A stretch of 64,000 bases of DNA from an uncultured Draconibacterium sp. Lineage in GTDB: Bacteria > Bacteroidota > Bacteroidia > Bacteroidales > Prolixibacteraceae. Below the pieces are notes generated by a model. It did not search any database. It had not been told where the DNA came from and saw only the letters and a list, made by a program, of their open reading frames with translations. The stretch lies in NCBI RefSeq assembly GCF_963676815.1, contig NZ_OY781365.1, forward strand, positions 3,878,501 to 3,942,500, in the 5' to 3' direction. This document shows positions 5,987 through 14,819 of the stretch, piece after piece (position 1 is the first letter of the stretch; each line of letters opens with the position of its first letter). Both the position numbers and the translations under genes were made by a program.

Positions 5987-8248
5987 TCACGCGTTTTGTT
6001 TTTTGATAAGATTCAACGCTGATCCTGCCTTGAACCATTCAATCTGTTGAGAATTATACGTATGGTTCACTTTAATGGTATCTTTCGATCCATCTGCATG
6101 AACTACTTCAACAGTCAATGGTTTGTCAGGTGCAAAATCAACCAGGTCAACAAAGTTGAAGCTGTCGTCTTCCTGAATCAGATCGTAATCGTTTTCGTTA
6201 TCGAAAGTCAATCCCAACATTCCCTGTTTTTTCAGGTTTGTTTCGTGGATACGTGCAAACGATTTAACAATTACAGCTTTTACACCTAAATGACGAGGTT
6301 CCATCGCAGCGTGCTCGCGCGACGATCCTTCACCGTAGTTATGATCGCCAACTACAACCGTTGGAATTCCTTCGGCTTTGTACTGTCGCTGAACAGCAGG
6401 AACGGCATCGTATTCGCCGGTAAGCTGATTCTTTACTTTGTTGGTTTCTTCGTTAAACGCGTTAACGGCACCAATCAGCATGTTATTCGAAATATTATCT
6501 AAGTGTCCACGGAAACGTAACCACGGTCCGGCCATTGAAATGTGGTCGGTGGTACATTTTCCCTGTGCTTTTATCAATAGTTTTGCGCCCGAAATATTTT
6601 TGCCGTCCCAGGCTTCAAACGGATACAACAGTTGCAGACGATTTGAGTCGTCAGCTACATTTACCTCAACGTTCGATCCATCTTTTGCAGGTGCCTGAAA
6701 TCCCGGATCTTCAACAGCGAAACCTTTGCCTGGCAATTCCTCACCTGTTGGAAGGTCGAGTTTTACCTCTTCGCCGTTTTTGTTGGTCAGCGTGTCGGTG
6801 GCAGGATTAAAATCGAGTCGTCCTGCAATGGCCAGCGCTGTTACCAGCTCGGGCGATGTTACAAAAGCGTGGGTATTCGGGTTACCGTCGGCACGTTTCG
6901 AGAAGTTACGGTTGAACGAGTGTACAATCGTGTTTTTCTCTCCCTTTTCTGCTCCGGGGCGCGCCCACTGACCGATACATGGTCCACAGGCATTGGCAAA
7001 TACTTTTCCGCCAATTTTCTCGAACGTATCGATAAATCCATCGCGTTCGATGGTGTAACGTACCTGCTCCGATCCCGGGGTAACGGTAAATTCCGATTTT
7101 GCAATCAAACCTTTTTCTTCGGCTTGTTTGGCAATCGATGCAGCCCGCGAAATATCTTCGTACGATGAGTTGGTACAACTACCGATCAATCCAACTGAAA
7201 TATCCATTGGCCATCCGTTGGCTTCGGCTTCCTCTTTCATTTTCGAGATAGGCGTCGCACGGTCGGGAGTAAATGGTCCGTTTACGTGTGGCTCCAGTTC
7301 CGAAAGATTGATCTCGATCAGCTGGTCGTAATATTTTTCCGGATTTGCATATACTTCCGCATCGGCATCCAGGTATTCTTTTACACCGTTGGCAGCATCA
7401 GCCACTTCTGCACGACCTGTAGCGCGTAAATAACGCTCCATACTTTCGTCGTAAGCAAAAATACTTGTGGTAGCACCTACTTCGGCACCCATGTTGCAAA
7501 TGGTTCCTTTTCCGGTTGCTGAAAGCGATTTTGCACCTTCACCAAAATATTCGATAATGGCACCTGTTCCACCTTTAACGGTAAGAATTCCGGCCACTTT
7601 AAGAATAACATCTTTAGGAGCCGCCCAGCCACTTAGTTTACCGGTGAGTTTTACCCCGATCATTTTTGGCATTTTCAACTCCCAGGCCATTCCTGCCATC
7701 ACATCAACGGCGTCGGCACCACCAACTCCAATAGCAACCATTCCAAGGCCACCCGCGTTAACGGTGTGCGAGTCGGTTCCGATCATCATTCCACCCGGGA
7801 ATGCATAATTTTCCAGAACCACCTGATGGATAATACCGGCTCCCGGTTTCCAGAAACCTATTCCGTATTTATTCGAAACGGATTCCAGGAAATCAAAAAC
7901 TTCTTTATTGGCGTTTTTTGAAACTGACAAGTCGGTTTTTCCTTCAACCTGCGCCTGAATCAAGTGGTCGCAATGCACAGTTGACGGAACGGCTGTCCGC
8001 TTTTTCCCTGAGTTAATAAATTGAAGTAATGTCATCTGCGCAGTGGCGTCCTGCATGGCTACTCTGTCGGGAGCAAAATCAACATAATCTGCTCCGCGTT
8101 TAAAGGCAGCTAATTCCTGCGCTGCAAACAGGTGAGAATAAAGAATTTTTTCTGCGTACGTCATCGGTTTATTCAGAAGCCCTTTGGCTTGTTTTACCTT
8201 TTCGGGAAGTTCTGAATACACTTTTTTTACTAGGTCTAAATCAAACAT
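5987..8248 (-). CDS. acnA: Aconitate hydratase, mitochondrial-like
   Basis: Isomerises citrate to isocitrate through cis-aconitate, using a [4Fe-4S] cluster in the cytoplasm. With the start at MFDLDLVKK (8248) the protein has 753 residues. Cluster ligands are Cys358 (GSCTNSSYED), Cys421 and Cys424 (ACGPCIGQW), the same numbers as in pig mitochondrial aconitase. GDHNYGEGSSREHAA (mobile-domain motif) and PSTVHCDHLIQAQ are also typical of the mitochondrial branch. The open frame extends upstream to 8305, but those 19 residues look unlike the family and were left out. First gene of the TCA unit; ~290 bp containing two repeats separate it from the next gene, so co-transcription is likely but not shown. 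Confidence 0.96.
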   Translation of the reverse strand: MFDLDLVKKVYSELPEKVKQAKGLLNKPMTYAEKILYSHLFAAQELAAFKRGADYVDFAPDRVAMQDATAQMTLLQFINSGKKRTAVPSTVHCDHLIQAQVEGKTDLSVSKNANKEVFDFLESVSNKYGIGFWKPGAGIIHQVVLENYAFPGGMMIGTDSHTVNAGGLGMVAIGVGGADAVDVMAGMAWELKMPKMIGVKLTGKLSGWAAPKDVILKVAGILTVKGGTGAIIEYFGEGAKSLSATGKGTICNMGAEVGATTSIFAYDESMERYLRATGRAEVADAANGVKEYLDADAEVYANPEKYYDQLIEINLSELEPHVNGPFTPDRATPISKMKEEAEANGWPMDISVGLIGSCTNSSYEDISRAASIAKQAEEKGLIAKSEFTVTPGSEQVRYTIERDGFIDTFEKIGGKVFANACGPCIGQWARPGAEKGEKNTIVHSFNRNFSKRADGNPNTHAFVTSPELVTALAIAGRLDFNPATDTLTNKNGEEVKLDLPTGEELPGKGFAVEDPGFQAPAKDGSNVEVNVADDSNRLQLLYPFEAWDGKNISGAKLLIKAQGKCTTDHISMAGPWLRFRGHLDNISNNMLIGAVNAFNEETNKVKNQLTGEYDAVPAVQRQYKAEGIPTVVVGDHNYGEGSSREHAAMEPRHLGVKAVIVKSFARIHETNLKKQGMLGLTFDNENDYDLIQEDDSFNFVDLVDFAPDKPLTVEVVHADGSKDTIKVNHTYNSQQIEWFKAGSALNLIKKQNA

Positions 8249-8556
8249 AAGAAATTTAGTTTTTTTGAATATTGTCGGCGTATTATTTGTCGCTTTTACT
8301 AACAATAAATATCGTGAAAAGTTGACTGAATTCCTATAGAAATTTACTATTACAGTTCACTGATATCGATAAATACCGTACATAAATAAACCATAATATA
8401 AGTTTTCTATTTGTAATTTTAATCACACAACAGAGCCGGGGGGATTTGATATATATCAATGCGCCGAATTAACGAAGTAAATTAATTTTTACTTGTTGAT
8501 ATTCAGGGTTTTAATTTGTGGTTTTTATCTGTGTGACTAATTCCGGTTTTGTTATG
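8249..8556. other. Intergenic region between acnA and the carotenoid operon end
   Basis: About 300 bp of AT-rich DNA with no supportable gene. It must hold the acnA promoter (minus strand) and the 3' end of the carotenoid operon. I find no exact TAnnTTTG box for the minus strand and no convincing terminator hairpin. Confidence 0.5.
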
Positions 8557-10032
8557 TTATGAAACATGTTGCTGGATGCGCTTAAAAGCTAGCTTAGAGC
8601 TGATTATAGCCATCGGTATTCCGGCACCGGGAACGGTTGATGCACCAACATAGAAAACGTTTTTATATTTCTCGTCAATATTGCGTGGGCGCATGATGCC
8701 AATTTGGTTCATATTGTGCGAAAGTCCGAGTCCGGCTCCGCGATGTAAATTAAAGCGGTTTTGCCAAACCTGAGGCGTATAAATGGTTCGCGATACGATT
8801 TCGTTTGTTATGTCTTGTCCAATCCTTTCAGAGAAGTCTTCAATGATACTGTCTACGATCTGGTCTTTGTCCGACCAGTCTTGTTTGAAATAGAGGTTGG
8901 GCACGGGGCACACAAAAAACAGGCTTTCGCAACCTTCGGGAGCACAATCGTTATTATGCTTTGATAATACATTTACATAATAATAGGGCTTTTGCAAGGT
9001 TCCCGGATTCTTCATCACATTCTCGGCATAGTCTTTATAATTCGTTCCCAGGTAGTAGTTGTGATGATTTACCTGTGGCAGTTTGCATTTCAGCCCGATG
9101 TAAAAAGTCAGGTAGCCCATTGTCCAGCTCATTTTGTCGAGTTTGGCGGGAGCATAAGCAGGGCGATTAAAAATATTACCTCTGAACCACGCCGCATCCG
9201 AATTGATCAGGTAACTGTCGGCCGACCATGATTTACCATTTTGGTCAGTCAGCGATTTAAGTGCTCCGTTATCTTCTGTAAATCCTTTTATCTCGGTGTT
9301 GTAAAGTATTTTTACGTTTTCCTTATTGAGCACATCCACAAAACCTTCAACGATTTTATACATTCCGCCTTTTACGTTGTAGTAACCATCGTGTTTAAAT
9401 TCGGTGTACGAAAGCAGGCTGTAAATCCCCATGGTATCGAAAGGAGTGCGGCCGAGGAAAAAGGCTACCAGCGATATAATTTGCTGTGCCTGCGATGAAG
9501 AAAAATACCTGGTAACGTGGTTCCAGAAGCTTTTAAACAATACGGGAATATGCACCGGGTTTACGCGCATTAAGGCCCAGACATAACCTGCCAGCGAATC
9601 GAAGTTTTGTTTGATAACAATGTCGACAGTGTCGTGGAAAAGCGCACCGGCTTTGTCCATGTAGCGTTCAAACTTTTCTTTAAAATCAGGTTCTATATCG
9701 GCAAATTGTCCGGCCAGTTTATCAATGTCTTTGTATAAGAAATAGGTTTTATCGTCGCCCCTGAAATTTACGGTGTACAGCGGATCCAGTTCCACGTATT
9801 CGAACGGAAGCTGAATGCCACATTCTTTGGCAAATTCTTCAAACTCGTACGACATGCTGAAAAAACTTGGACCGGTATCAAAAGTAAAACCATCTTTTTT
9901 AATCTGGTTTAGCCTTCCGCCGGCTTGTTCATTCTTTTCCAGAATCTCAACCTCGTAGCCGTTTTTTACCAATCGGATTGCTGTGGCCAGCCCGCCGATG
10001 CCGGCACCTACTATCAAAACCTTTTTCTTCAT
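8557..10032 (-). CDS. Carotenoid desaturase (CrtI/CrtD family)
   Basis: FAD-dependent desaturase or oxidoreductase of carotenoids. The dinucleotide-binding motif GAGIGGLATAIRL is at residues 8-20, followed by EKNEQAGGRL, and the C-terminal FAD motif FYVGASTVPGAGIPMA is near residue 465. The family includes phytoene desaturase CrtI and the 1-hydroxycarotenoid 3,4-desaturase CrtD. The substrate-side motif FDTGPSFFSM is closer to my memory of CrtD-like enzymes than to typical Bacteroidota CrtI (FDMGPSWYWMP), so either role is possible. Last gene of the carotenoid operon, overlapping the upstream TPR gene by 4 bp (ATGA). If it is CrtD, a separate CrtI must be encoded elsewhere. Confidence 0.85.
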   Translation of the reverse strand: MKKKVLIVGAGIGGLATAIRLVKNGYEVEILEKNEQAGGRLNQIKKDGFTFDTGPSFFSMSYEFEEFAKECGIQLPFEYVELDPLYTVNFRGDDKTYFLYKDIDKLAGQFADIEPDFKEKFERYMDKAGALFHDTVDIVIKQNFDSLAGYVWALMRVNPVHIPVLFKSFWNHVTRYFSSSQAQQIISLVAFFLGRTPFDTMGIYSLLSYTEFKHDGYYNVKGGMYKIVEGFVDVLNKENVKILYNTEIKGFTEDNGALKSLTDQNGKSWSADSYLINSDAAWFRGNIFNRPAYAPAKLDKMSWTMGYLTFYIGLKCKLPQVNHHNYYLGTNYKDYAENVMKNPGTLQKPYYYVNVLSKHNNDCAPEGCESLFFVCPVPNLYFKQDWSDKDQIVDSIIEDFSERIGQDITNEIVSRTIYTPQVWQNRFNLHRGAGLGLSHNMNQIGIMRPRNIDEKYKNVFYVGASTVPGAGIPMAIISSKLAFKRIQQHVS

Positions 10033-10772
10033 TCTTCTGTCAGTTTTGTTTTTAAGTCAGGATAAAGTTCGTCTTTAATCCATTTAAAATTGGGTTCAAA
10101 TCTTAACGCTTTCTCGTATATAACCTGCGCTTTCTGCAATTCGTTAAATTCTACGTACGACTGCCCGGTTAAACTAAGCAAGCTCAGGTAATTCCAATCG
10201 TTTTTTATTTCTTCAGGTGAGGCCTCCATAAGTTCAATGGCCAGCAAAAAATGCTCGATGGCCACTTCTTTCGATCCGCCAAAAACTGCCGGCATATAAA
10301 AATAGGCGTTGCCGTATTGCACGTGTGCAAAAGGCAGTTTGTTGTTTTGTTCCAGCGACAGGTCGGCGTGTTTAATGCTGCGCCGTCCGTAAATTGGCGC
10401 TTTTATGGGCGACAGGCCAATTTTAAATCCCCAGAAAGCAGCTTTATAGGCATTAATAAGGGCCGGGTTAAAATTGTTTTCCTCCAGTGTCTCCAAATTT
10501 TGTTCGGCAAGGTCGAGGTAGTTTTTAGCTTCTTTTTCCTTGTCTGCTCCCAAACAATAACCAATGTAGCCATATTGGTAATTTACTAGCTCGCTGAGGT
10601 AGTCGACGTTCTCTGTTTTGTTTTGCTCCATACTATCGATCACGTTTTCCCACATATCCATGCGATTGCTGATGTATGCCTGGTAAATCTTTTCCTTGTT
10701 CGAAGCCAGTGAACTTCCTGAAAGAACAAAGAGCATAAAAAGTAGTGTTATGATACGATTCGTCCTTTCCAT
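10029..10772 (-). CDS. Exported TPR-repeat protein inside the carotenoid operon
   Basis: A 247-residue protein with a signal peptide (MERTNRIITLLFMLFVLSGS then SLAS), so periplasmic or secreted. Helical repeat segments follow; ALRFEPNFKW near the end fits a tetratricopeptide repeat. The frame is open up to 11114, but the part above 10772 only overlaps the glycosyltransferase gene in another frame; the Met with a signal peptide is the real start. It overlaps the glycosyltransferase stop by 25 bp and the desaturase start by 4 bp, so it is translated as part of the carotenoid operon. Its role there is unknown. Confidence 0.75.
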   Translation of the reverse strand: MERTNRIITLLFMLFVLSGSSLASNKEKIYQAYISNRMDMWENVIDSMEQNKTENVDYLSELVNYQYGYIGYCLGADKEKEAKNYLDLAEQNLETLEENNFNPALINAYKAAFWGFKIGLSPIKAPIYGRRSIKHADLSLEQNNKLPFAHVQYGNAYFYMPAVFGGSKEVAIEHFLLAIELMEASPEEIKNDWNYLSLLSLTGQSYVEFNELQKAQVIYEKALRFEPNFKWIKDELYPDLKTKLTEE

Positions 10773-11839
10773 TGGTAGGCTTTTTTTGATTTGTTGAGAA
10801 ATGCTGTTATGATGAAAATCCCCAGAACCACTTGCTGAGGAATGGCCAGTACGAGGTTTTTTAACGGGTTTTGATGACTTACAAGACTGATAAAAAAGCG
10901 GGTTAGTACCAACATTATAAAATAACTTATTATAAATTTCATTGGCAGTAGCATTGCAAGCGGAATAAATCCGAATGTTGTAATCAGCCAGAAAAGAACC
11001 GCCAAAAACCCGGAGTTTCCGAAGAACATAATTACATTTTTTGAGAAACCATTTACTGCTTCGGCAAAAGAACTGTACATCCGACAGGAGATAGAAGGAT
11101 TGCCCGCTAAACATGCGATTCGAATTCCTTTTTGTTTAAAGGATTGCGCAATGGAGATGTCTTCTACTTTATTGTTTCGAAAAGTTTGGTGCGGTTGTGT
11201 TTCCCGATATGCTTTTGCATCGAAAAGCATAAACTGTCCGTTGGCTGCCGCCATGGATGAAAAGGGCAGCACGCGCACAAAAATCAGTGGTAATAAACTG
11301 AGCAAGATAAAATTCATATTCGGGACGGTCAGTAATTCGCCCCAACTGTGCATGTTTTGTTTCGGGAAAATGGAGAGTAAGCCAAGCTTGTGTTTTTGCA
11401 CTTTGGCAACTGTTCCTGCAATTATCGAATCGGAAATATGAACATCGGCATCAAGGAAAAGGAAGTAATGCCCTTTTGCTTTTTGCGCTAAGGAGTAACA
11501 ACCAAAGTTTTTCCCCAGCCAACCATCAGGAAGTCCTTTTGAATTAATGACATGAATACGCTGGTCGTTTTTAGAAAGGTCTTCTACGATTTGCGCGGTT
11601 TTATCAGTCGACTGATCATTAAAAACCAGCACTTCGAAATTTTGCCAGTCTTGTTTTTGAATAGCCTGGAGTAAACGGCCAATGTTTTGCTCTTCATTGC
11701 GCGCCGGAATAAGAATAGAAACAAGCGGATTAAAATCCTCAGGACAAGTTGGGAGTGGCTGCCTGAAAAAAGTATTCAGCAAAACAACAAGAAGTTGAAT
11801 AGCTGTAAAAGCGAATATGATCCAGGCAATAATTATCAT
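10748..11839 (-). CDS. Family 2 glycosyltransferase, CruC-like carotenoid glycosyltransferase
   Basis: The 363-residue protein has an N-terminal membrane helix (1-22), then a GT-A catalytic domain: SILIPARNEEQNIGRLL (41-57), FNDQSTDKT, and the DxD motif FLDADVH. VEDISIAQSFKQKG is the acceptor-side ED motif. Three or four membrane helices complete the C-terminus. In this operon (CruF-like hydratase and an acyltransferase upstream) it most likely adds a sugar to the 1'-hydroxyl of a monocyclic carotenoid, like CruC of green sulfur bacteria and Salinibacter. The family is sure; the substrate is inferred from context. Confidence 0.82.
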   Translation of the reverse strand: MIIIAWIIFAFTAIQLLVVLLNTFFRQPLPTCPEDFNPLVSILIPARNEEQNIGRLLQAIQKQDWQNFEVLVFNDQSTDKTAQIVEDLSKNDQRIHVINSKGLPDGWLGKNFGCYSLAQKAKGHYFLFLDADVHISDSIIAGTVAKVQKHKLGLLSIFPKQNMHSWGELLTVPNMNFILLSLLPLIFVRVLPFSSMAAANGQFMLFDAKAYRETQPHQTFRNNKVEDISIAQSFKQKGIRIACLAGNPSISCRMYSSFAEAVNGFSKNVIMFFGNSGFLAVLFWLITTFGFIPLAMLLPMKFIISYFIMLVLTRFFISLVSHQNPLKNLVLAIPQQVVLGIFIITAFLNKSKKAYQWKGRIVS

Positions 11840-11841
11840 CC

Positions 11842-12462
11842 TTAAATTTCTTTTTTAGCTTGTGCTTCCATGCACTGTTTGTAAAATATATTGTAGGTAG
11901 TTTCCAGCTTTTTTAGTTCGTATGCACCGGTGTATTGCTGCAGGAAGAAAAAGGCATTGGGTTTGGCATCGGCAAAATAATCGATGAGATTGGCCTGAAA
12001 AATAATCTGGATTTCGTTTTTTGTTCGCTGCAGAATTTTTTCAATTCCCTTCTCAAACTCAAATTGGTTTTGGTAGATGCTTTTTATGTTTCCCTGCGGA
12101 AATAGCAAAACCAGGTTCTGTGCATCCGACAATAATTCAGCGGTGTAATCAAAGGTTTCAATAATTGACTTCGATCGTTTTTTGATGGAAAAGCCACCGG
12201 TATATTGAAAAAACCAGTTTTTACGAAGTTCCTTTTCCAACATCATAAAATGGTATTTCCGTTTAAACAATTGTTGATTGGTGTACAAAGTCCATATTCC
12301 GTCCCACCAACTCACGTGATTACAGATCAGTAGGATCGGTAATCCTTTGTCTTTCACGTCTCCATTAATTACAACGGACTTAAAGTGTCGTCTCATTTTC
12401 CAGAGTACATAATTTCTGAAAAACGGATCGAGAAGGAAATGATGTTTCGCTTTTATAATCAA
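11842..12462 (-). CDS. PlsC-like acyltransferase, CruD-like
   Basis: A 206-residue acyltransferase of the lysophosphatidate acyltransferase superfamily. The catalytic NHxxxxD motif is NHVSWWD (about 48-54), and LLFPQGN replaces the usual FPEG block. The position between a CruF-like hydratase and a CruC-like glycosyltransferase suggests it esterifies the carotenoid sugar with a fatty acid, as CruD does for chlorobactene glucoside. Start 3 bp from the end of the next gene's frame; the operon continues without gaps. An unrelated lipid-acylation role cannot be excluded. Confidence 0.75.
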   Translation of the reverse strand: MIIKAKHHFLLDPFFRNYVLWKMRRHFKSVVINGDVKDKGLPILLICNHVSWWDGIWTLYTNQQLFKRKYHFMMLEKELRKNWFFQYTGGFSIKKRSKSIIETFDYTAELLSDAQNLVLLFPQGNIKSIYQNQFEFEKGIEKILQRTKNEIQIIFQANLIDYFADAKPNAFFFLQQYTGAYELKKLETTYNIFYKQCMEAQAKKEI

Positions 12463-12466
12463 TGTT

Positions 12467-13129
12467 TTAGTTTAAAGTTAAAAGTAAGGCGGCAAAAAAT
12501 AAAGCCTGAATGCCAAAAACCACCGGAGCGATCCGGTTTTTTGTATTTATTTTCAACAAATTGATAACCAGTGAAAAAAGCAATGCTAAAAGAAACCAAG
12601 CCACATAGTTTTGCACCGGAATTGCTGATTTGCTAAAGCTCCACATGGCTAATTGTGGTGCCACTTGTTCCAGCAACACATCGTAAATCAACAGTAAAAA
12701 CGATGCTCCAAAAACCTTTACTACCGGGTTCCAGGTGGTTAGTTCTATTACCGAGTTCGACACATAAACAAGCAGCAGCCAGTTTAACCCAATAATAAGC
12801 GGCGTGTTAAATAGTTTTACGCCTAATCCGTGTCCGTAAGTGTAACTGCCAAAAATACTTCCGGTATTTACACCAATCAGTTCAATAATAAAACTTGCTG
12901 CGTAAATGAATATAAAGACCACTATTGTTTTAGCGGAAAATTTGCTGTGAAACAAACCAACGATCAAACTACTCAGTATTAATGCAAATGGCGTTAAATG
13001 CACAAAAAACGAGCGGGTAGCCGGAACTGAAAGTCCGGCAAATCCTACGGCATAGAAAATGATTAGAAACAGAACAAAGTATCTGTAATTTGCGTGGATT
13101 GTATTTGCTATGTTTTTTGTGCCAATCAT
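12467..13129 (-). CDS. cruF: Carotenoid 1',2'-hydratase family protein (CruF, DUF422)
   Basis: A multi-pass membrane protein of 220 residues with about seven hydrophobic segments. The stretch GVNTGSIFGSYTYGHGLG followed by TPLIIGLNWLLLVY is the recognisable core of the CruF/DUF422 family, which adds water to the psi end of carotenes, giving a 1'-hydroxyl for glycosylation. It overlaps the lycopene cyclase gene by 4 bp (ATGA). Together with a cyclase that closes only one end, this predicts a monocyclic 1'-hydroxy carotenoid. Confidence 0.85.
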   Translation of the reverse strand: MIGTKNIANTIHANYRYFVLFLIIFYAVGFAGLSVPATRSFFVHLTPFALILSSLIVGLFHSKFSAKTIVVFIFIYAASFIIELIGVNTGSIFGSYTYGHGLGVKLFNTPLIIGLNWLLLVYVSNSVIELTTWNPVVKVFGASFLLLIYDVLLEQVAPQLAMWSFSKSAIPVQNYVAWFLLALLFSLVINLLKINTKNRIAPVVFGIQALFFAALLLTLN

Positions 13130-13812
13130 TTTTTAGCGAATTTCTTTAACTGTTCAATTAGCAACATATTGTATAAAATCATGCTGAACGCGTAGGCAAA
13201 ATCTTCAACGGGAATGGTAAAAATCCGTATTCCCAGGTTCTCGTTGTTGTTGTACCACACCACTTCTCCGTCGATATACGATCCGGTTAAAATTCCGTTT
13301 ACAATTAAAAAGGGAATCAGAATTACTATGAACGTGATAAAGAATGAATGGGTTATTCTGCTTTTCAAAATCAGGGAAAGCAACAGGGCAACAGCAAGTT
13401 TTGCCGCAATGTAAAAAGTGTAGGTTTTATCGGTATTGAAAATGATCAGTAAAACACACAGGAAAATGAGCGAAAGAACCAGTGCGCGATTCCATTTGTC
13501 TTTTAGCTCCAGTTGCGGGAAATATTCGCGGATGGATTCATGTAAAAATATGCTGGCATAAGGAATTACTATAAAAAACAGGATTTCTTCGAGTGGCAAT
13601 GTAAATAAATAGCTGCCCGATAAATATTCAGGATTGAATCCCCAAATTCCACGATTGGTAAAATTCACATCAAAAAGTATATACACCAGGGCAACCAAAA
13701 AAATGGAAGAAAAAACATATTTCCATTGTTTGTAGAACTGCAGTCGTTTATCGAAACTCAGCAGTAGAGGCACTGCGCCGGAAGCCGTAAGTAGTATAAA
13801 GTACAATGACAT
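13126..13812 (-). CDS. crtYcd: Lycopene cyclase, fused CrtYc-CrtYd type
   Basis: A 228-residue integral membrane protein made of two lycopene-cyclase repeats. The first half has the acidic motif FTLPLEEILFF and the second TIPVEDFAYAF, each embedded in hydrophobic helices; FTNRGIWGFNPEYLSG is also typical. In the actinobacterial two-subunit system these halves are separate genes (crtYc, crtYd); here they are one protein, as in other Bacteroidota and in archaea. Directly abuts crtZ (1 bp). It forms the beta-ionone ring; whether one or both ends are cyclised cannot be read from sequence. Confidence 0.88.
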   Translation of the reverse strand: MSLYFILLTASGAVPLLLSFDKRLQFYKQWKYVFSSIFLVALVYILFDVNFTNRGIWGFNPEYLSGSYLFTLPLEEILFFIVIPYASIFLHESIREYFPQLELKDKWNRALVLSLIFLCVLLIIFNTDKTYTFYIAAKLAVALLLSLILKSRITHSFFITFIVILIPFLIVNGILTGSYIDGEVVWYNNNENLGIRIFTIPVEDFAYAFSMILYNMLLIEQLKKFAKK

Positions 13813-14286
13813 TTATTTCTTTAAAAAACGAAATTGAAAAATCAGTAATCCATAATTATCGAAATCACGAATGTTCTTTCCCCGATGGTGTGCCAGGTGT
13901 GCCTCGCGCACTGCTTTGAGGTATTTGTTTTTTGTATGGGTTAAAAACGGAATGTTCAGTCGTTGGTGTATCATTACATCGTGAATGGCAAAATAGGTGA
14001 GGCCGTATAAACTTATGCCAATTCCCAGTGCAATTAGCGCTGAAATATGAAAGAAGAAACCAACGATGAGGACAACGATTGCAGGAATGGCATAAACGAG
14101 AAAAAAATAGTCGTTTTTTTCAAAACCGGGTTTATACAACTCAGTTTGCGAGGCGTTCTTTTTGTGGTCGTTCACATGATGATCGCGGTGCCATTTCCAC
14201 AAAAAACCATGCATAACAAATTTATGGTTCGACCAGGCTACGAACTCCATAAAACAAAAGGCTGCTATGGCAATTAGTATATTCAC
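13813..14286 (-). CDS. crtZ: Beta-carotene hydroxylase
   Basis: Adds a 3-hydroxyl to the beta-ionone ring with a di-iron centre in the membrane. The 157-residue protein shows the histidine clusters of the CrtZ/fatty-acid-hydroxylase fold: HKFVMH and HRDHH near residues 21-38, and HDVMIHQR and HLAHHR near 105-135. Membrane segments flank them. It overlaps idi by 4 bp and is followed directly by the lycopene cyclase. Confidence 0.92.
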   Translation of the reverse strand: MNILIAIAAFCFMEFVAWSNHKFVMHGFLWKWHRDHHVNDHKKNASQTELYKPGFEKNDYFFLVYAIPAIVVLIVGFFFHISALIALGIGISLYGLTYFAIHDVMIHQRLNIPFLTHTKNKYLKAVREAHLAHHRGKNIRDFDNYGLLIFQFRFLKK

Positions 14287-14819
14287 GTTTTTACGTTTAA
14301 ATGTTCTTCAACGCGTTCGTATATCTTTTTAAACCAAACGGTGTAGTTCTCCGGATTGTTCTTTACGTCCTTTTTTAATTCTTCATAGTCGACATATTTC
14401 CAACTTAAAACCTCATTGGCATTTGGCTTTGGCAATTCATCGCTAAAACCAATAAAAACACGGTCGAGCTCGTGTTCGGTTAGCTGATTATCTAACTCTT
14501 CTTTGTAGGTAAAATCAAAAATTTCCTGTAACGAAGCTTGCATCCCCATTTCTTCCATCAACCGGCGGTTTGCCGCGTCGATACTGGCTTCTTCCGGATA
14601 AGGGTGACTGCAACAGGTGTTGGTCCACAACCCGTTTGAATGATACTTATTTAAAGCCCGCTGATGGATAAGCCATTCGCCTTTCGAATTAATGATGAAC
14701 ACAGAAATAGCGCGGTGCAGCAGGCCTTTCACGTGCGCCTCCAACTTTTCCATTTCGCCAAGTACATTGTCGTTTTGGTCAACCAGAATTACCTTTTCTA
14801 TTTTGTTGTTGTTCTTCAT
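14283..14819 (-). CDS. idi: Isopentenyl-diphosphate delta-isomerase, type I
   Basis: Interconverts isopentenyl and dimethylallyl diphosphate, feeding isoprenoid precursors to phytoene synthesis. The 178-residue protein is a Nudix-fold type I enzyme: HQRALNKYHSNGLWTNTCCS contains the catalytic Cys region, and AANRRLMEEMGM the Nudix helix with the metal-binding and catalytic glutamates. It overlaps crtB by 4 bp and crtZ by 4 bp, so precursor supply is translationally linked to carotenoid synthesis. Confidence 0.95.
   Translation of the reverse strand: MKNNNKIEKVILVDQNDNVLGEMEKLEAHVKGLLHRAISVFIINSKGEWLIHQRALNKYHSNGLWTNTCCSHPYPEEASIDAANRRLMEEMGMQASLQEIFDFTYKEELDNQLTEHELDRVFIGFSDELPKPNANEVLSWKYVDYEELKKDVKNNPENYTVWFKKIYERVEEHLNVKT

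Noticed and set aside
8249..8305. N-terminal extension of aconitase
   Set aside because: The 19 extra residues have no counterpart in the family; MFDLDLVKK matches the normal start.
10773..11114. N-terminal extension of the TPR gene
   Set aside because: It overlaps the glycosyltransferase in a different frame; the signal peptide at 10772 gives a clear start.
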